A stretch of DNA of 64,000 nucleotides from Pandoraea eparura (GTDB lineage: Bacteria > Pseudomonadota > Gammaproteobacteria > Burkholderiales > Burkholderiaceae). The translations under genes were made by a program, and so were the position numbers. Shown here one piece after another: positions 54,099 through 62,503 of the stretch. Where the stretch lies: the NCBI RefSeq assembly GCF_902459725.1, contig NZ_CABPSH010000012.1, positions 62,001 to 126,000 on the forward strand, written 5' to 3'. The notes beneath the pieces were generated by a model. The model made no database searches and had not been told where the DNA came from. It was given only the letters and a program-made list of their open reading frames with translations. The first letter of the stretch is position 1. Each line of letters opens with the position of its first letter.

Positions 54099-54169
54099 CG
54101 CATGCACGTGATGCCGTCGGCGGCCAGAAACCGGGCCGTTGACAAATATCAGGGTGCCAGCACGTTTTG

Positions 54170-54187
54170 TATCGATCGATATATAAT
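54170..54187 (+). promoter_or_regulatory. Putative TetR operator and -10 element of the SDR gene
   Basis: The palindrome TATCGATCGATA lies at 54170-54181 and is followed immediately by a consensus -10, TATAAT, at 54182-54187. A near-identical palindrome precedes the tetR gene at 55738-55751. A repressor on this site would block the -10. The leader to ATG 54350 is ~155 nt. Confidence 0.6.
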
Positions 54188-54349
54188 GGTGTCATGTTGT
54201 GCGGTAGCCGAGTGTTTGAACGCGCAACGCCATTGCCCGTGAATGGACTCATGGTCGTTCACGGGCGGGCGCGATACGCGCGACATAGGACGGACGCGTC
54301 GATGCCGCAGCAATTCCGCCATCCATATATCTATCAAGGTACCCCTGAA

Positions 54350-55069
54350 ATGAAACGAACTTTTCTGATCACTGGCGCAAGCAAAGGCATTGGTCGCGCG
54401 CTCAGCGAGCGTCTGGCCGCAGCGGGCCATCATGTTGTTGGCCTCTCGCGCAGTGCAAACGACGCCAGCTTCCCCGGCACGTTAGTCTCCGTCGACTTGA
54501 CGGATCGACAAGCCACAACGGATGTCCTCAACGACTTGGCAAAGCGCTTCGCCTTCGATGGCGTGGTGAACAACGTCGGGTTCATTGAGCTCTCACCGCT
54601 TGGCTCGATTGACCTCGATGATCTCGATAACACCCTGCGGGAGAACCTCGTGCCCGCCGTGCAGACCGTCCAGGCCCTGCTGCCCGGGATGAAGGCGAGG
54701 GGGTGGGGGCGCATCGTCAATCTGTCCAGTCTCGTGGTCCTGGGCGTTGCCAAGCGATCGACCTATGCGGCAGCGAAAGCCGCGATGATCAGTTTTACGC
54801 GAACCTGGGCCCTGGAGTTGGCCGAGACGGGTATCACCGTGAACGCCGTGGCGCCTGGGCCGACAGAAACCGAAATGTTTCGTGCCAACACGCCGCCGGG
54901 GAGCGAGGCCGAGCAGCGCTTTCTCTCGCTCGTTCCGATGAAGCGATTCGGACGCCCCGATGAGTTGGCCGCAGCCGTAGCGTTCCTGCTGGGCGAGGAC
55001 GCCGGTTTCATCACGGGACAAACATTGTTTGTCGACGGTGGGGCATCGATCGGACGGGCAATGATCTGA
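54350..55069 (+). CDS. Short-chain dehydrogenase/reductase
   Basis: About 239 aa from ATG 54350; the frame extends to 54167. The classical SDR pattern is clear: cofactor motif TGASKGIG, the NNVGF strand (usual NNAG), active-site Ser in NLSSLVV, and YAAAK with the catalytic Tyr and Lys. The C-terminus is FITGQTLFVDGGASIG. The substrate is unknown. It is convergent with the tetR gene (31 bp apart), and the two share an operator-like palindrome, so the TetR protein probably represses it. Confidence 0.92.
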   Translation: MKRTFLITGASKGIGRALSERLAAAGHHVVGLSRSANDASFPGTLVSVDLTDRQATTDVLNDLAKRFAFDGVVNNVGFIELSPLGSIDLDDLDNTLRENLVPAVQTVQALLPGMKARGWGRIVNLSSLVVLGVAKRSTYAAAKAAMISFTRTWALELAETGITVNAVAPGPTETEMFRANTPPGSEAEQRFLSLVPMKRFGRPDELAAAVAFLLGEDAGFITGQTLFVDGGASIGRAMI

Positions 55070-55100
55070 CCGCGTTCTTCAGCGCCCTCGACGGCGTGGT

Positions 55101-55703
55101 TCAATCGAGGTGCAGGGGGCGCAATCCAAGGTGCGTCAGGGCGGGAGATACCGCCCCGACGAGCCAATCACGTGCAGGGTGTACGCGCGCGATCACGCGA
55201 AGGCCGAGCAAAACGGCAAGCAAATGATCGGCAGCCTGCTCGGCGTCAATGTCGGAGCGCATTTCACCGGTGCGCTGGCCGGCATCAATACTGCGCAGAA
55301 AGAAGTCGCGAATGCGGGTGAGCTCCTCGGTAATGGCATCGCGTAATTCCGAATCGCCCGGCGCAGCCTCAAGCACCGAGTTCACCATCAGACAACCACG
55401 TTGCGCCTTGTCGTCGAGCGATCGCTGGACAACGTCGGCGAAAAAATCCGTCAGCGCCGCGCCCGGCGTCGCCGCCGACTCGTGCTGGGCAATACGCTCG
55501 CGCAGCGTCTGGTTCAAATAGTGGTCCAGTACACGAAGGAACAGGGTGCGTTTGTCGCCGAACGCGTTATAGAGACTCGGCTGTGTGAGCCCCGTCGCCT
55601 TCACCAGATCACGCGTCGATGTCGCTTCGTAACCGCGCGCCCAAAAAGCATCGCGGGCAGCGTTGAGGACATCCGTCGAGTCGAATCCGCGTGGGCGGCC
55701 CAT
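55101..55703 (-). CDS. TetR/AcrR-family transcriptional regulator
   Basis: 200 aa from ATG 55703 (AGGAG upstream). The N-terminal helix-turn-helix is VLNAARDAFWARGYEATSTRDLVKATGLTQ in pieces, then PSLYNAFGDKRTLF. The rest is a ligand-binding helical domain similar to the YcdC/AefR-type group with ETAPG-like C-terminus. Its promoter region carries ATATCAATTGATAT at 55738-55751. It likely senses a small lipophilic molecule and controls the adjacent SDR gene and itself. Confidence 0.92.
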   Translation of the reverse strand: MGRPRGFDSTDVLNAARDAFWARGYEATSTRDLVKATGLTQPSLYNAFGDKRTLFLRVLDHYLNQTLRERIAQHESAATPGAALTDFFADVVQRSLDDKAQRGCLMVNSVLEAAPGDSELRDAITEELTRIRDFFLRSIDAGQRTGEMRSDIDAEQAADHLLAVLLGLRVIARVHPARDWLVGAVSPALTHLGLRPLHLD

Positions 55704-55737
55704 GGGCGGCTCCTGAATTAAGGGAAAAGCACATTTT

Positions 55738-55751
55738 ATATCAATTGATAT
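55738..55751. promoter_or_regulatory. Putative TetR autoregulatory operator
   Basis: ATATCAATTGATAT is a perfect 14-bp palindrome 35 bp before the tetR start. It shares TATC[G/A]AT[C/T]GATA with the site at 54170-54181. Confidence 0.65.
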
Positions 55752-55823
55752 GAAATGGCGATGCACCAGGCAACAGGATTAAGAAAGACTTTGAATTTGT
55801 CTGCAAAGTCAATTATAGTTAAT

Positions 55824-55932
55824 GTCAGAAAATTAGGAACCGCTCCCGCGAACTGTCCTTCGCGCAGGGAATGTCGGGCGTCACCGGATGTTGATTCACT
55901 GGGACGCCCGCATTTTCGGCCATTTATCTGAC
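55824..55932 (+). promoter_or_regulatory. Putative MarR sites upstream of the efflux MFS gene
   Basis: GTCAGAAAAT at 55824-55833 and TTATCTGAC at 55924-55932 both recur in the promoter regions of the marR gene and/or the outer-membrane-factor gene. They suggest MarR control of this gene as well. Confidence 0.5.
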
Positions 55933-55973
55933 CAATCAAATAGTGATTTATCAACTATAACCCGAGGCTTACC

Positions 55974-57536
55974 ATGACCCCGTCCAGCGCTACCGGCACG
56001 CCCGCGCCTCTCACTGGCGCGCGCTTTGCGATCGGCACCTTCGCCGTCGCGCTCGCCACTTTCATGAATGTGCTCGACTCGTCCATCGCAAACGTTGCGA
56101 TTCCGACGCTCTCGGGCAATCTGGGAGTGTCGGTAGACGAGGGGACATGGGTGATCACGCTCTTTGCCGCGGCAAATGCAGTCTCGATTCCACTGACGGG
56201 TTGGTTGACGCAGCGCGTTGGACAAGTGCGGTTGTTTGTCTGGGCGATTCTGCTGTTCGTTCTGTCCTCTGCGGCATGCGGGCTTGCGCCGAATCTGATG
56301 ACCCTGCTTGTCGCACGCGTGGTGCAAGGCGCGGTGGCGGGTCCGCTCGTGCCATTGTCTCAGGCCTTGCTGCTGGCGTCGTTCCCAAAGGACAAAAGCG
56401 CCAGCGCGCTCTCGCTTTGGGCGATGACCGCTACGGTCGGGCCAATCGCGGGCCCGGCGCTTGGCGGGTGGATTACCGATAGCTACAGTTGGTCGTGGAT
56501 CTTCTACATCAATATCCCGGTGGGTCTTTTCGCGGCGGCCGCGATCTGGGCTATCTACCGCGAACGCGAAACGCCTTCCCGAAAGTTGCCCATCGACAAG
56601 GTGGGTCTCGTCTCGCTGATTGCGTGGGTCGGATCGCTGCAGATCATGCTGGACAAGGGAAAAGATCTTGACTGGTTCGACTCGCCAATCATCTGGGCGC
56701 TCGGGGTGGTTGCGCTGGTCTCGTTTGCGTTCTTCCTGATATGGGAGCTGACCGAGGAACGACCTGTCGTCGATCTACGACTGTTTCAACGCCGCAATTT
56801 CCTGGGTGGGACGGTGGCGATCTCGGTCGCCTACGCAGTGTTCTTCGCGAATCTCGTCATCCTGCCGCAGTGGATACAAGGATCCCTTGGCTACCCCGCG
56901 ATCGATGCGGGACTGGTCACCGCGCCGCTGGGCATCTTCGCCGTCATACTGGCGCCGATCATGGGGCGCATCATGCCTCGCTCCGATATGCGGGTTCTCG
57001 CGACGCTCGCCTTCATCGGCTTCGCAGGCGTGTTTTTTATGCGCTCGCACTACACGACCGATATCGACCGTTTCAGTCTCGTACTTCCAACGCTGTTGCA
57101 GGGCATCCCGACCGCGTTGTTTTTCACGCCGCTGACGGCCATCATCCTGTCCGGGTTACCCCCGGAAAAGATCCCCGCGGCCGCTGGCTTGTCGAACTTC
57201 GCCAGGATATTCGCGGGTGCGGTGGGAACGTCGCTGGTCGCGACCGGCTGGAACAACCGGACGGTTCTGCACCACGCGCGTCTGGCAGAGCAAACGAGTA
57301 TCAATCATCCCGCGTTCGTTGACACGCTGGACAAATTACAGCTCGCCGCGGGCGCGGGCACACCGAAAGCGCTCGCGCTGCTCGAACGCGCCCTGAATGC
57401 ACAGGCGACGATTCTGGGACTGAACGACATTTTCTGGCTGTCGTCGGTCATCTTTATCGTCATCATTCCGTTGATCTGGGTCACCCGGCCGGTGAAGGGG
57501 GCAGGGGCGGGCGCGGCAGGCGCCGCAGGGCACTGA
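55974..57536 (+). CDS. emrB: DHA2-family MFS multidrug efflux pump (EmrB-like)
   Basis: 520 aa with 14 predicted helices. The family signature MNVLDSSIANVAIPTLSG occurs in helix 1 and WVITLFAAANAVSIPLTGWL in helix 2. The motif-C stretch is GPIAGPALGGWITD. It exports lipophilic compounds by proton antiport and normally works with an EmrA adaptor and an outer-membrane channel, both encoded nearby (59639 and 58110). The MarR gene lies between them. The C-terminal Gly/Ala tail is low-complexity. Confidence 0.93.
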   Translation: MTPSSATGTPAPLTGARFAIGTFAVALATFMNVLDSSIANVAIPTLSGNLGVSVDEGTWVITLFAAANAVSIPLTGWLTQRVGQVRLFVWAILLFVLSSAACGLAPNLMTLLVARVVQGAVAGPLVPLSQALLLASFPKDKSASALSLWAMTATVGPIAGPALGGWITDSYSWSWIFYINIPVGLFAAAAIWAIYRERETPSRKLPIDKVGLVSLIAWVGSLQIMLDKGKDLDWFDSPIIWALGVVALVSFAFFLIWELTEERPVVDLRLFQRRNFLGGTVAISVAYAVFFANLVILPQWIQGSLGYPAIDAGLVTAPLGIFAVILAPIMGRIMPRSDMRVLATLAFIGFAGVFFMRSHYTTDIDRFSLVLPTLLQGIPTALFFTPLTAIILSGLPPEKIPAAAGLSNFARIFAGAVGTSLVATGWNNRTVLHHARLAEQTSINHPAFVDTLDKLQLAAGAGTPKALALLERALNAQATILGLNDIFWLSSVIFIVIIPLIWVTRPVKGAGAGAAGAAGH

Positions 57537-57561
57537 TCGCCTTGCGGACGGCGTTTCACAC

Positions 57562-57603
57562 TTGACATTATCTGACTTTACACCTATTGTCTAAATCAGA
57601 CAA
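57562..57603 (+). promoter_or_regulatory. marR promoter with overlapping operator
   Basis: A strong promoter TTGACA (57562-57567), 17-bp spacer and TATTGT (57585-57590) is overlapped by TTATCTGAC (57568-57576) and by the inverted repeat TTGTCT-AAATC-AGACAA (57587-57603). This is an arrangement expected for autorepression. The marR ATG is at 57616. Confidence 0.75.
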
Positions 57604-57615
57604 AAGGAGCCTGCG

Positions 57616-58056
57616 ATGGATCACTATAGCGCGATGAATTTCAGCCTGACGCAAAGTATTGGATTCTTGCTGACCAAAGCGCGCAACGTCTTGTCTGCCG
57701 AAGTGGATGCCAAGCTCAAGGAACTCGATATTTCCAGCCAACAAATGGGCATTCTGCTGTCGTTGCAGCGCGGCGTTGCCACGACGCCGTTCGAACTGTC
57801 GCGCCTGCTCGGTATCGATACCGGACTCATGACTCGTATGCTAGATAAGCTCGAGGCAAAGGGGCTGCTGAGTCGATCACGCAGCGTCGAAGATCGCCGT
57901 GTCGTCAACCTTAGTTTGACGTCAGCCGGCGAAACGGCGGCAGGCCGAATTCCCGAGATCGTACCGCCGGTGCTTAACGCTAGACTACGGAACTTCAGCG
58001 AGTCGGAATTTGAAGAACTGAAGCGGCTTTTGACAAAGTTTGTGGGGGATGAATAA
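57616..58056 (+). CDS. MarR-family transcriptional regulator
   Basis: 146 aa with AAAGGAG before the ATG; an in-frame ATG at 57634 is an alternative. The winged helix has LDISSQQMGILLSL, then PFELSRLLGIDTGLMTRMLDKLEAKGLLSRS and the wing SVEDRRVVNLSLT. Dimerisation helices lie at both ends. Genes for all three efflux parts flank it and share TTATCTGAC elements, so it probably represses the whole system until a phenolic or other drug binds. Confidence 0.93.
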   Translation: MDHYSAMNFSLTQSIGFLLTKARNVLSAEVDAKLKELDISSQQMGILLSLQRGVATTPFELSRLLGIDTGLMTRMLDKLEAKGLLSRSRSVEDRRVVNLSLTSAGETAAGRIPEIVPPVLNARLRNFSESEFEELKRLLTKFVGDE

Positions 58057-58090
58057 AGAGCGAGACCGTGTTTCGTCTTTTTTTCTCCAA

Positions 58091-58107
58091 TTATCTGACA
58101 GGTCAGA
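58091..58107 (+). promoter_or_regulatory. Putative MarR operator before the outer-membrane-factor gene
   Basis: TTATCTGAC (58091-58099) forms the first half of the inverted repeat TCTGAC-AG-GTCAGA (58094-58107), ending three bases before the ATG at 58110. Bound MarR would block initiation or readthrough into this gene. Confidence 0.65.
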
Positions 58108-58109
58108 AA

Positions 58110-59600
58110 ATGAAAACGCAGAATTTAACCGTCAAAGCCGTTTCGCGAGGGCTCACGCTGGCCCTGTCGACGATGTGCATTGCCATTACGTCCGCCTGTG
58201 CGAACTTCTCGGGCATTCATGACGACCGGCAAATGTCGACGCCGGAGCACTACACGTCATCGCAAAGCCTTCCCGCCGAGCGAGGTCACTGGCCGTCTGC
58301 GGACTGGGCGGACCAGTTCGGCGACAGCCAACTGAGCGCACTGATCGCCGAGGCGCTTGGCGGGAGTCCGACACTTGAGCAGGCACGCGCTCGCGTGGCC
58401 GCCGCCGAAGCCTTCAGCGAAACCGCGACTGCCAAGACGCTGCCGCATATCGATGCGGATAACGCGCTCACGCGCACCCAATACAGTGCCAATGCATTGG
58501 TTCCGCCGCCTTACGCAGGTTCCTGGCAAACGGAGAACCGGGGGCTTTTGTCCGCGTCCTTCGACCTGGATCTATGGGGCAAAAATCGCGAGGCGCTCAA
58601 AGCGAGCGTGTCGCAAACCGAGGCCGCGCGTGCCGATGCGGAAATGGTGCGGCTCACGCTGACCGAGGCGATTGCCCGCACATACAACCGGCTCGCGCTT
58701 CAGTTCGTGTTGCACGACATGGCTGAGCGCGAGGTGCGCAACCGCGAAGCGATCAACGCCATCGAAAGCCGCCGCGTTGCGAGCGGGCTCGATACGGAAG
58801 TCCAACACAAGTTGGCGCAAACCCGCCTCTCGGCGAGCAAAAGCAAGCTTGTGGGTCTGGACGGCAGCATTCGCGCCACCCGCTACCAACTTGCCTCGCT
58901 GATGGGGGAGGGGCCGGACCGCGGGCTGTCGATCGCTCGGCCGGCCTTGGGCATGGGCAACGACATTCGCCTGCCTGACAACCTGCCCGCGGACCTCGTG
59001 AGTCGGCGCCCCGATATCGTGGCCGCGCGCTGGCGCGTTGTTTCGCTCGCTCATGAAGTGAAAGTGGCCAAAGCCGAGTTTTATCCGGACATCAACTTGA
59101 GCGCGGCTGTCGGACTCGACGTGCTCGGCTTGGGCCGATTGCTCACCGCCGCGAGCCGCACGGCGTCCATGGGAGCGGCCATTCATCTCCCAATCTTCGA
59201 TGCAGGCGCATTGCGTGCCCAGCTCAAGGGACGCTACGCGGAATATGACGGCGCCGTCGCACGTTACAACCAAACGCTTTTGACGGCGCTGGGTCAAGTC
59301 GCCACACAAATCGCCGAACTCCGCACAACGGACGTACAGCTCAACGATGCGCGCGATGCCCAGAACGCCACACGCCAGGCCAACCACCTCGCGAGTCTGC
59401 AATTCCAGACCGGCATCGCCAACCAGCTCACGGTCCTCGACGCCGACTTGAACACACTCGCCGCAGAAGCATCGGTAGCCGATCTGGAAATGCGTCGTCG
59501 CGATCGACAGATTCAGTTGGCTGCGGCGCTGGGGGGCGGCTTTGTGGATGCGTCCGTGGCGCACCCGCGTAATACGCCGGCCGCGGTGGCGGCGCGTTGA
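58110..59600 (+). CDS. Outer-membrane efflux lipoprotein (NodT/OprM family)
   Basis: About 496 aa from ATG 58110; the frame is open from 58068. The signal peptide ends in a lipobox-like ITSAC, so lipid attachment at the Cys near residue 30 is likely. Two repeated outer-membrane-factor halves follow, with ALGGSPTLEQARARVAAAEA, LSASFDLDLWGKNR, NLPADLVSRRPDIVAARW and LPIFDAGALRAQLKGRYAEYDG. It forms the TolC-like trimeric channel of the tripartite pump. Its start lies inside the MarR operator. Confidence 0.93.
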   Translation: MKTQNLTVKAVSRGLTLALSTMCIAITSACANFSGIHDDRQMSTPEHYTSSQSLPAERGHWPSADWADQFGDSQLSALIAEALGGSPTLEQARARVAAAEAFSETATAKTLPHIDADNALTRTQYSANALVPPPYAGSWQTENRGLLSASFDLDLWGKNREALKASVSQTEAARADAEMVRLTLTEAIARTYNRLALQFVLHDMAEREVRNREAINAIESRRVASGLDTEVQHKLAQTRLSASKSKLVGLDGSIRATRYQLASLMGEGPDRGLSIARPALGMGNDIRLPDNLPADLVSRRPDIVAARWRVVSLAHEVKVAKAEFYPDINLSAAVGLDVLGLGRLLTAASRTASMGAAIHLPIFDAGALRAQLKGRYAEYDGAVARYNQTLLTALGQVATQIAELRTTDVQLNDARDAQNATRQANHLASLQFQTGIANQLTVLDADLNTLAAEASVADLEMRRRDRQIQLAAALGGGFVDASVAHPRNTPAAVAAR

Positions 59601-59638
59601 ACGTAACGACTCGAACACCGAACGACAGGAGCAAGATC

Positions 59639-60901
59639 ATGACCGACACCAACAATATCGAAGGCGCCGCGGGAGACCGTCGGCCTGCGCACACGAAGGG
59701 GAGCGGGGTAGGGCGCATGGAACCGGCGTCGGCCCCGACCACGACGGCGACCACAGGGCGTGCATCGCGACGCAATCGCCTGCTGGCGCTCCTCGCCGTT
59801 ACGACGCTGGCCGCCGGGGCGGCATGGGCGACTTACTACTACGGATACGCGCGCTTTCACCAGACGACCGACGATGCCTACGTGAGTGGCAATCTCGTGC
59901 AATTGACGCCCCAGGTCGCGGGCACGGTGATTGCCGTCAACGCCGACGATACGCAGATAGTGAAGTCCGGTGATCCCGTCGTAAAGCTCGACGCGGCCGA
60001 TGCCGCAGTCGCACTTCAGAATGCCGAGGCAGCGCTTGGCCAGGCCGTGCGGCAGGTGAGCGGTCTCTATGCCAACAACAACTTCTACAGTGCGGCACTG
60101 GCACAACGGCAGGCCGATCTGACACGTGCCATCGCCGATCTGAAGCGCCGCGAGGCGTTGGCGGGCACGGGGGCGGTTTCCGGAGAGGACATTGCGCACG
60201 CTCGCGATACGGTTGACGCCGCGCGCGCCGCGGTTGAGGCCGCACGCCAGCAGGCCAAGGCGAATCGCGCGTTGACGGCACGAACGAGCATTGAGCAACA
60301 TCCGGCGGTGCAGGCCGCGGCGGCGAATGTTCGGGCGGCATATCTCGCGTTCGCGCGGAACACGTTGCCTGCGCCGGTGACGGGCTACGTCGCGCGACGT
60401 GCCGTTCAGGTTGGGCAGCATGTGTCCTCGGGGGCGCCGCTCATGGCGATCGTGCCTCTGAACGGCGTGTGGGTCGAGGCGAACTTCAAGGAAATCCAGC
60501 TCAGGCACATGCGCGTTGGTCAGCCCGTCACGCTGAGCGCGGACGTCTATGGATCGAGCGTGACGTACCACGGGCATGTCGTCGGCTTTTCCGCCGGTAC
60601 GGGCAGTGCTTTTGCGGTACTCCCCGCACAGAATGCCACGGGCAACTGGATCAAGGTCGTGCAGCGCCTTCCGGTGCGCATTCAACTCGATCCCCGCGAA
60701 CTCGCGGCACATCCGCTGCGTCTCGGACTCTCGATGCAGGTGGATGTCAGCACGCGCGACGATTCGGGATCACAACTTGCAGCGGCGAAGACAACGAGCT
60801 ATCGCACCGACGTATTCGATCACTACGGCGCGCAGGCGGATGCCGAGATCGCGAACATCATCGCGCGCAATGCAACCCCGCCCAGCGGCGTGAGCGATTG
60901 A
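59639..60901 (+). CDS. emrA: HlyD/EmrA-family efflux adaptor
   Basis: About 420 aa from ATG 59639 (ACAGGAG upstream). A long polar N-terminal stretch precedes one membrane helix (LLALLAVTTLAAGAAWATYYY). The lipoyl half-motif TTDDAYVSGNLVQLTPQVAG, the helical hairpin, and NTLPAPVTGYVARRAVQVGQHV follow, all EmrA-like. It joins the EmrB-like pump at 55974 to the outer-membrane channel encoded just upstream. A unit of channel plus adaptor, with the pump gene apart, is a rearranged emr order. Confidence 0.93.
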   Translation: MTDTNNIEGAAGDRRPAHTKGSGVGRMEPASAPTTTATTGRASRRNRLLALLAVTTLAAGAAWATYYYGYARFHQTTDDAYVSGNLVQLTPQVAGTVIAVNADDTQIVKSGDPVVKLDAADAAVALQNAEAALGQAVRQVSGLYANNNFYSAALAQRQADLTRAIADLKRREALAGTGAVSGEDIAHARDTVDAARAAVEAARQQAKANRALTARTSIEQHPAVQAAAANVRAAYLAFARNTLPAPVTGYVARRAVQVGQHVSSGAPLMAIVPLNGVWVEANFKEIQLRHMRVGQPVTLSADVYGSSVTYHGHVVGFSAGTGSAFAVLPAQNATGNWIKVVQRLPVRIQLDPRELAAHPLRLGLSMQVDVSTRDDSGSQLAAAKTTSYRTDVFDHYGAQADAEIANIIARNATPPSGVSD

Positions 60902-61201
60902 GCTTTCGTCTGAGCGGTATGCGCAGAACTTACGATAAGCACGCCCGCGCCGTCGACACCTTGCGCGAGGCGCTACCGCGAGCGGACGGGGAGGGCAGGG
61001 AAAGTTCGCTCTGACACGGCGTGCTTTCGTTGGCGACGTGCCGACTGACGCCGACATCGCGTTTTCGCGCCAGGCACACCTGGCCGAAAATTTTGATCGA
61101 ATTTTTACGGCGCAATTCCGAGCGTTTACGTCGTCGTTGCATTGGCTGTGCTTGAATGGAATCGACGAAGAAACCGCGTGTAAGCGCAGCAGAGGTCCAT
61201 A
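60902..61201 (+). other. Intergenic region containing a LysR gene remnant
   Basis: About 300 bp after the efflux adaptor. Apart from the remnant described at 60993-61086, no gene is seen. An AGAGG ribosome site at its end serves the stress-protein gene at 61202. Confidence 0.65.
60993..61086 (+). pseudogene. Remnant of a LysR-type regulator gene
   Basis: One frame reads VGDVPTDADIAFSRQAHLA (from about 61029), which aligns with AGVVPTDAGMAFWRQAQLA of the LysR protein at 49089-50042, and the bases agree over much of that stretch. Upstream and downstream the similarity fades, with no start or intact helix-turn-helix. This is a decayed fragment of the region just after a LysR DNA-binding domain. 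It implies that a second LysR gene once stood here. Confidence 0.6.
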
Positions 61202-61618
61202 ATGCTTAAAGTACTCATTCCCGTGCTCGGAACCCAAGGCGCCATCGAGGCGGCACGTCACGGCGCATTCATGTTCGCCGAGCGATGTGTGTCAAACGTC
61301 GAGATCATCGAGGTGCTTGACGACGCGACCGGAAGTCGCGCCGTTGCGTTCCATTCGCTGAGCGCATTGCGTAGACGCGAAAAGCACGCCGCACGTGACG
61401 CTCTCATGCAGACACGGGCGATTCTTGAAGACGCCGGGGTCCCATATACGTGGAAGCGCGTGTTCGGGCCGGCGGAACGAACGATCGCGAAATATGCCGC
61501 ACAAAGTCATGCGGATATCGTGATCCTTGATGCGAGCCACCTGGGCTTCTTTCACAGATGGGCCGTGCTCGCCCGACTGTGGCACCTTAGCCACACGCCA
61601 GTGACGATGCTCCACTGA
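61202..61618 (+). CDS. Degenerate universal-stress-like protein (138 aa)
   Basis: The Usp fold is suggested by LKVLIPVLGTQGAIEAARHGA at the start, a helix-strand pattern, ADIVILDASHLGFF and a terminal strand TPVTMLH. The nucleotide-binding G-x2-G-x9-G-S loop is absent: the sequence there is DASHLGFFHRWAVLARLW. It is therefore probably a non-ATP-binding Usp homolog, short of the usual ~150 residues. AGAGG precedes the ATG. It stands apart from the other stress-protein genes and no FNR box was seen upstream. Confidence 0.75.
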   Translation: MLKVLIPVLGTQGAIEAARHGAFMFAERCVSNVEIIEVLDDATGSRAVAFHSLSALRRREKHAARDALMQTRAILEDAGVPYTWKRVFGPAERTIAKYAAQSHADIVILDASHLGFFHRWAVLARLWHLSHTPVTMLH

Positions 61619-61721
61619 AACGGTTGGGGACACCGTAATGACCCAGCGGAACCCGCACAACCGGGCGGCTAACGCATTCTGCCCGAACCGAAGTCCGCGA
61701 AACATCCGTCAGCGACCAGAT

Positions 61722-62501
61722 TCATGCCCGGGTCCACACCTGCCCCAGTCCGTAACAGGCGGCCCCAAGCATGCCAACGAAGAAACCGACTGGCCAGTTG
61801 GAAATATACGAGAGGGCGATCGATGTCCACGCCGTGGCGAGCGAAACGCCAACCGACACACATATCGCAGGAATCGGCCGGTCAGTCAGCGAGCGGGCCG
61901 CAGCCGCGGGCCCAATCATCAGGCTGAACACAAGCAGCGCGCCTACTACCGGCAGTGCCATGGCCGTCGCAAGCGCCAGGATGCTCATGAACGCAAATTC
62001 CATCGCGCGGTTCGATACGCCTCTCGCCTTCGCGAGATCCGGCGACACCGAACTGAGCAGGAGTGGCCGGAAGAGCACCGCCGTAACCGCAATCGCGAAA
62101 CAGCCGATTACTGCGACGGGCGCGAGATCGGTGTTGCTGACGCCCAGCACTTCGCCGAAAAGGAGAGCATAGACCTCTTGCGAATACTCGTTCGTCATGC
62201 TCAGGAACAACGCCCCGAGGCCTAGCAGCGTGATGAGGCAAAGGGCGGTTGCGACTTCGTGTCGTCCGCGCCGGCTCAGCCAACTGATTCCGATGACGCC
62301 GAGACCAGCAAACGCGATCAGGCCGAAGAGCGGATTGATACCGAGCAGGCTTGCCGCTGCAGCGCCCGGAAAGGTGCCGAGCGGCAAGGCGTGCGCAGCG
62401 AACGAGGCGCCCCGAATGACCACGAAGAATCCGATGACACCGGCGACCGCCGCCACGATGCTCGCCACAATCCACGTGTTGGTCATGAAACTGGAGAACA
62501 T
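61722..62501 (-). CDS. Metal ABC transporter permease (ZnuB/MntB family), second of two
   Basis: 259 aa with about eight helices. Typical segments are VIRGASFAAHALPLGTFPGAAAASLLG, RARGVSNRAMEF-like (KARGVSNRAMEFAFM) and LPVVGALLVFSLMIGPAAAA. This is the ABC-3 permease family for zinc or manganese. GAGGT precedes the ATG, which lies two bases after the upstream permease stop. Together with the ATPase at 63422 they form an importer; the binding protein is not in the window. Confidence 0.92.
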   Translation of the reverse strand: MFSSFMTNTWIVASIVAAVAGVIGFFVVIRGASFAAHALPLGTFPGAAAASLLGINPLFGLIAFAGLGVIGISWLSRRGRHEVATALCLITLLGLGALFLSMTNEYSQEVYALLFGEVLGVSNTDLAPVAVIGCFAIAVTAVLFRPLLLSSVSPDLAKARGVSNRAMEFAFMSILALATAMALPVVGALLVFSLMIGPAAAARSLTDRPIPAICVSVGVSLATAWTSIALSYISNWPVGFFVGMLGAACYGLGQVWTRA

Positions 62502-62503
62502 CG

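Larger units (their letters stand above)
55704..55973 (+). other. Divergent intergenic region between tetR and the efflux MFS gene
   Basis: 270 bp, AT-richer than its surroundings. It contains the TetR palindrome (55738-55751) and two MarR-type motifs, GTCAGAAAAT (55824-55833) and TTATCTGAC (55924-55932), listed separately. No gene is seen. Confidence 0.7.

Noticed and set aside
54139-54152. TTGAC-AAAT-ATCAG resembling an FNR box before the SDR gene
   Set aside because: The last half-site is imperfect, the spacing to the TATAAT at 54182 is not class I or II, and the genes here belong to a different regulatory setting.
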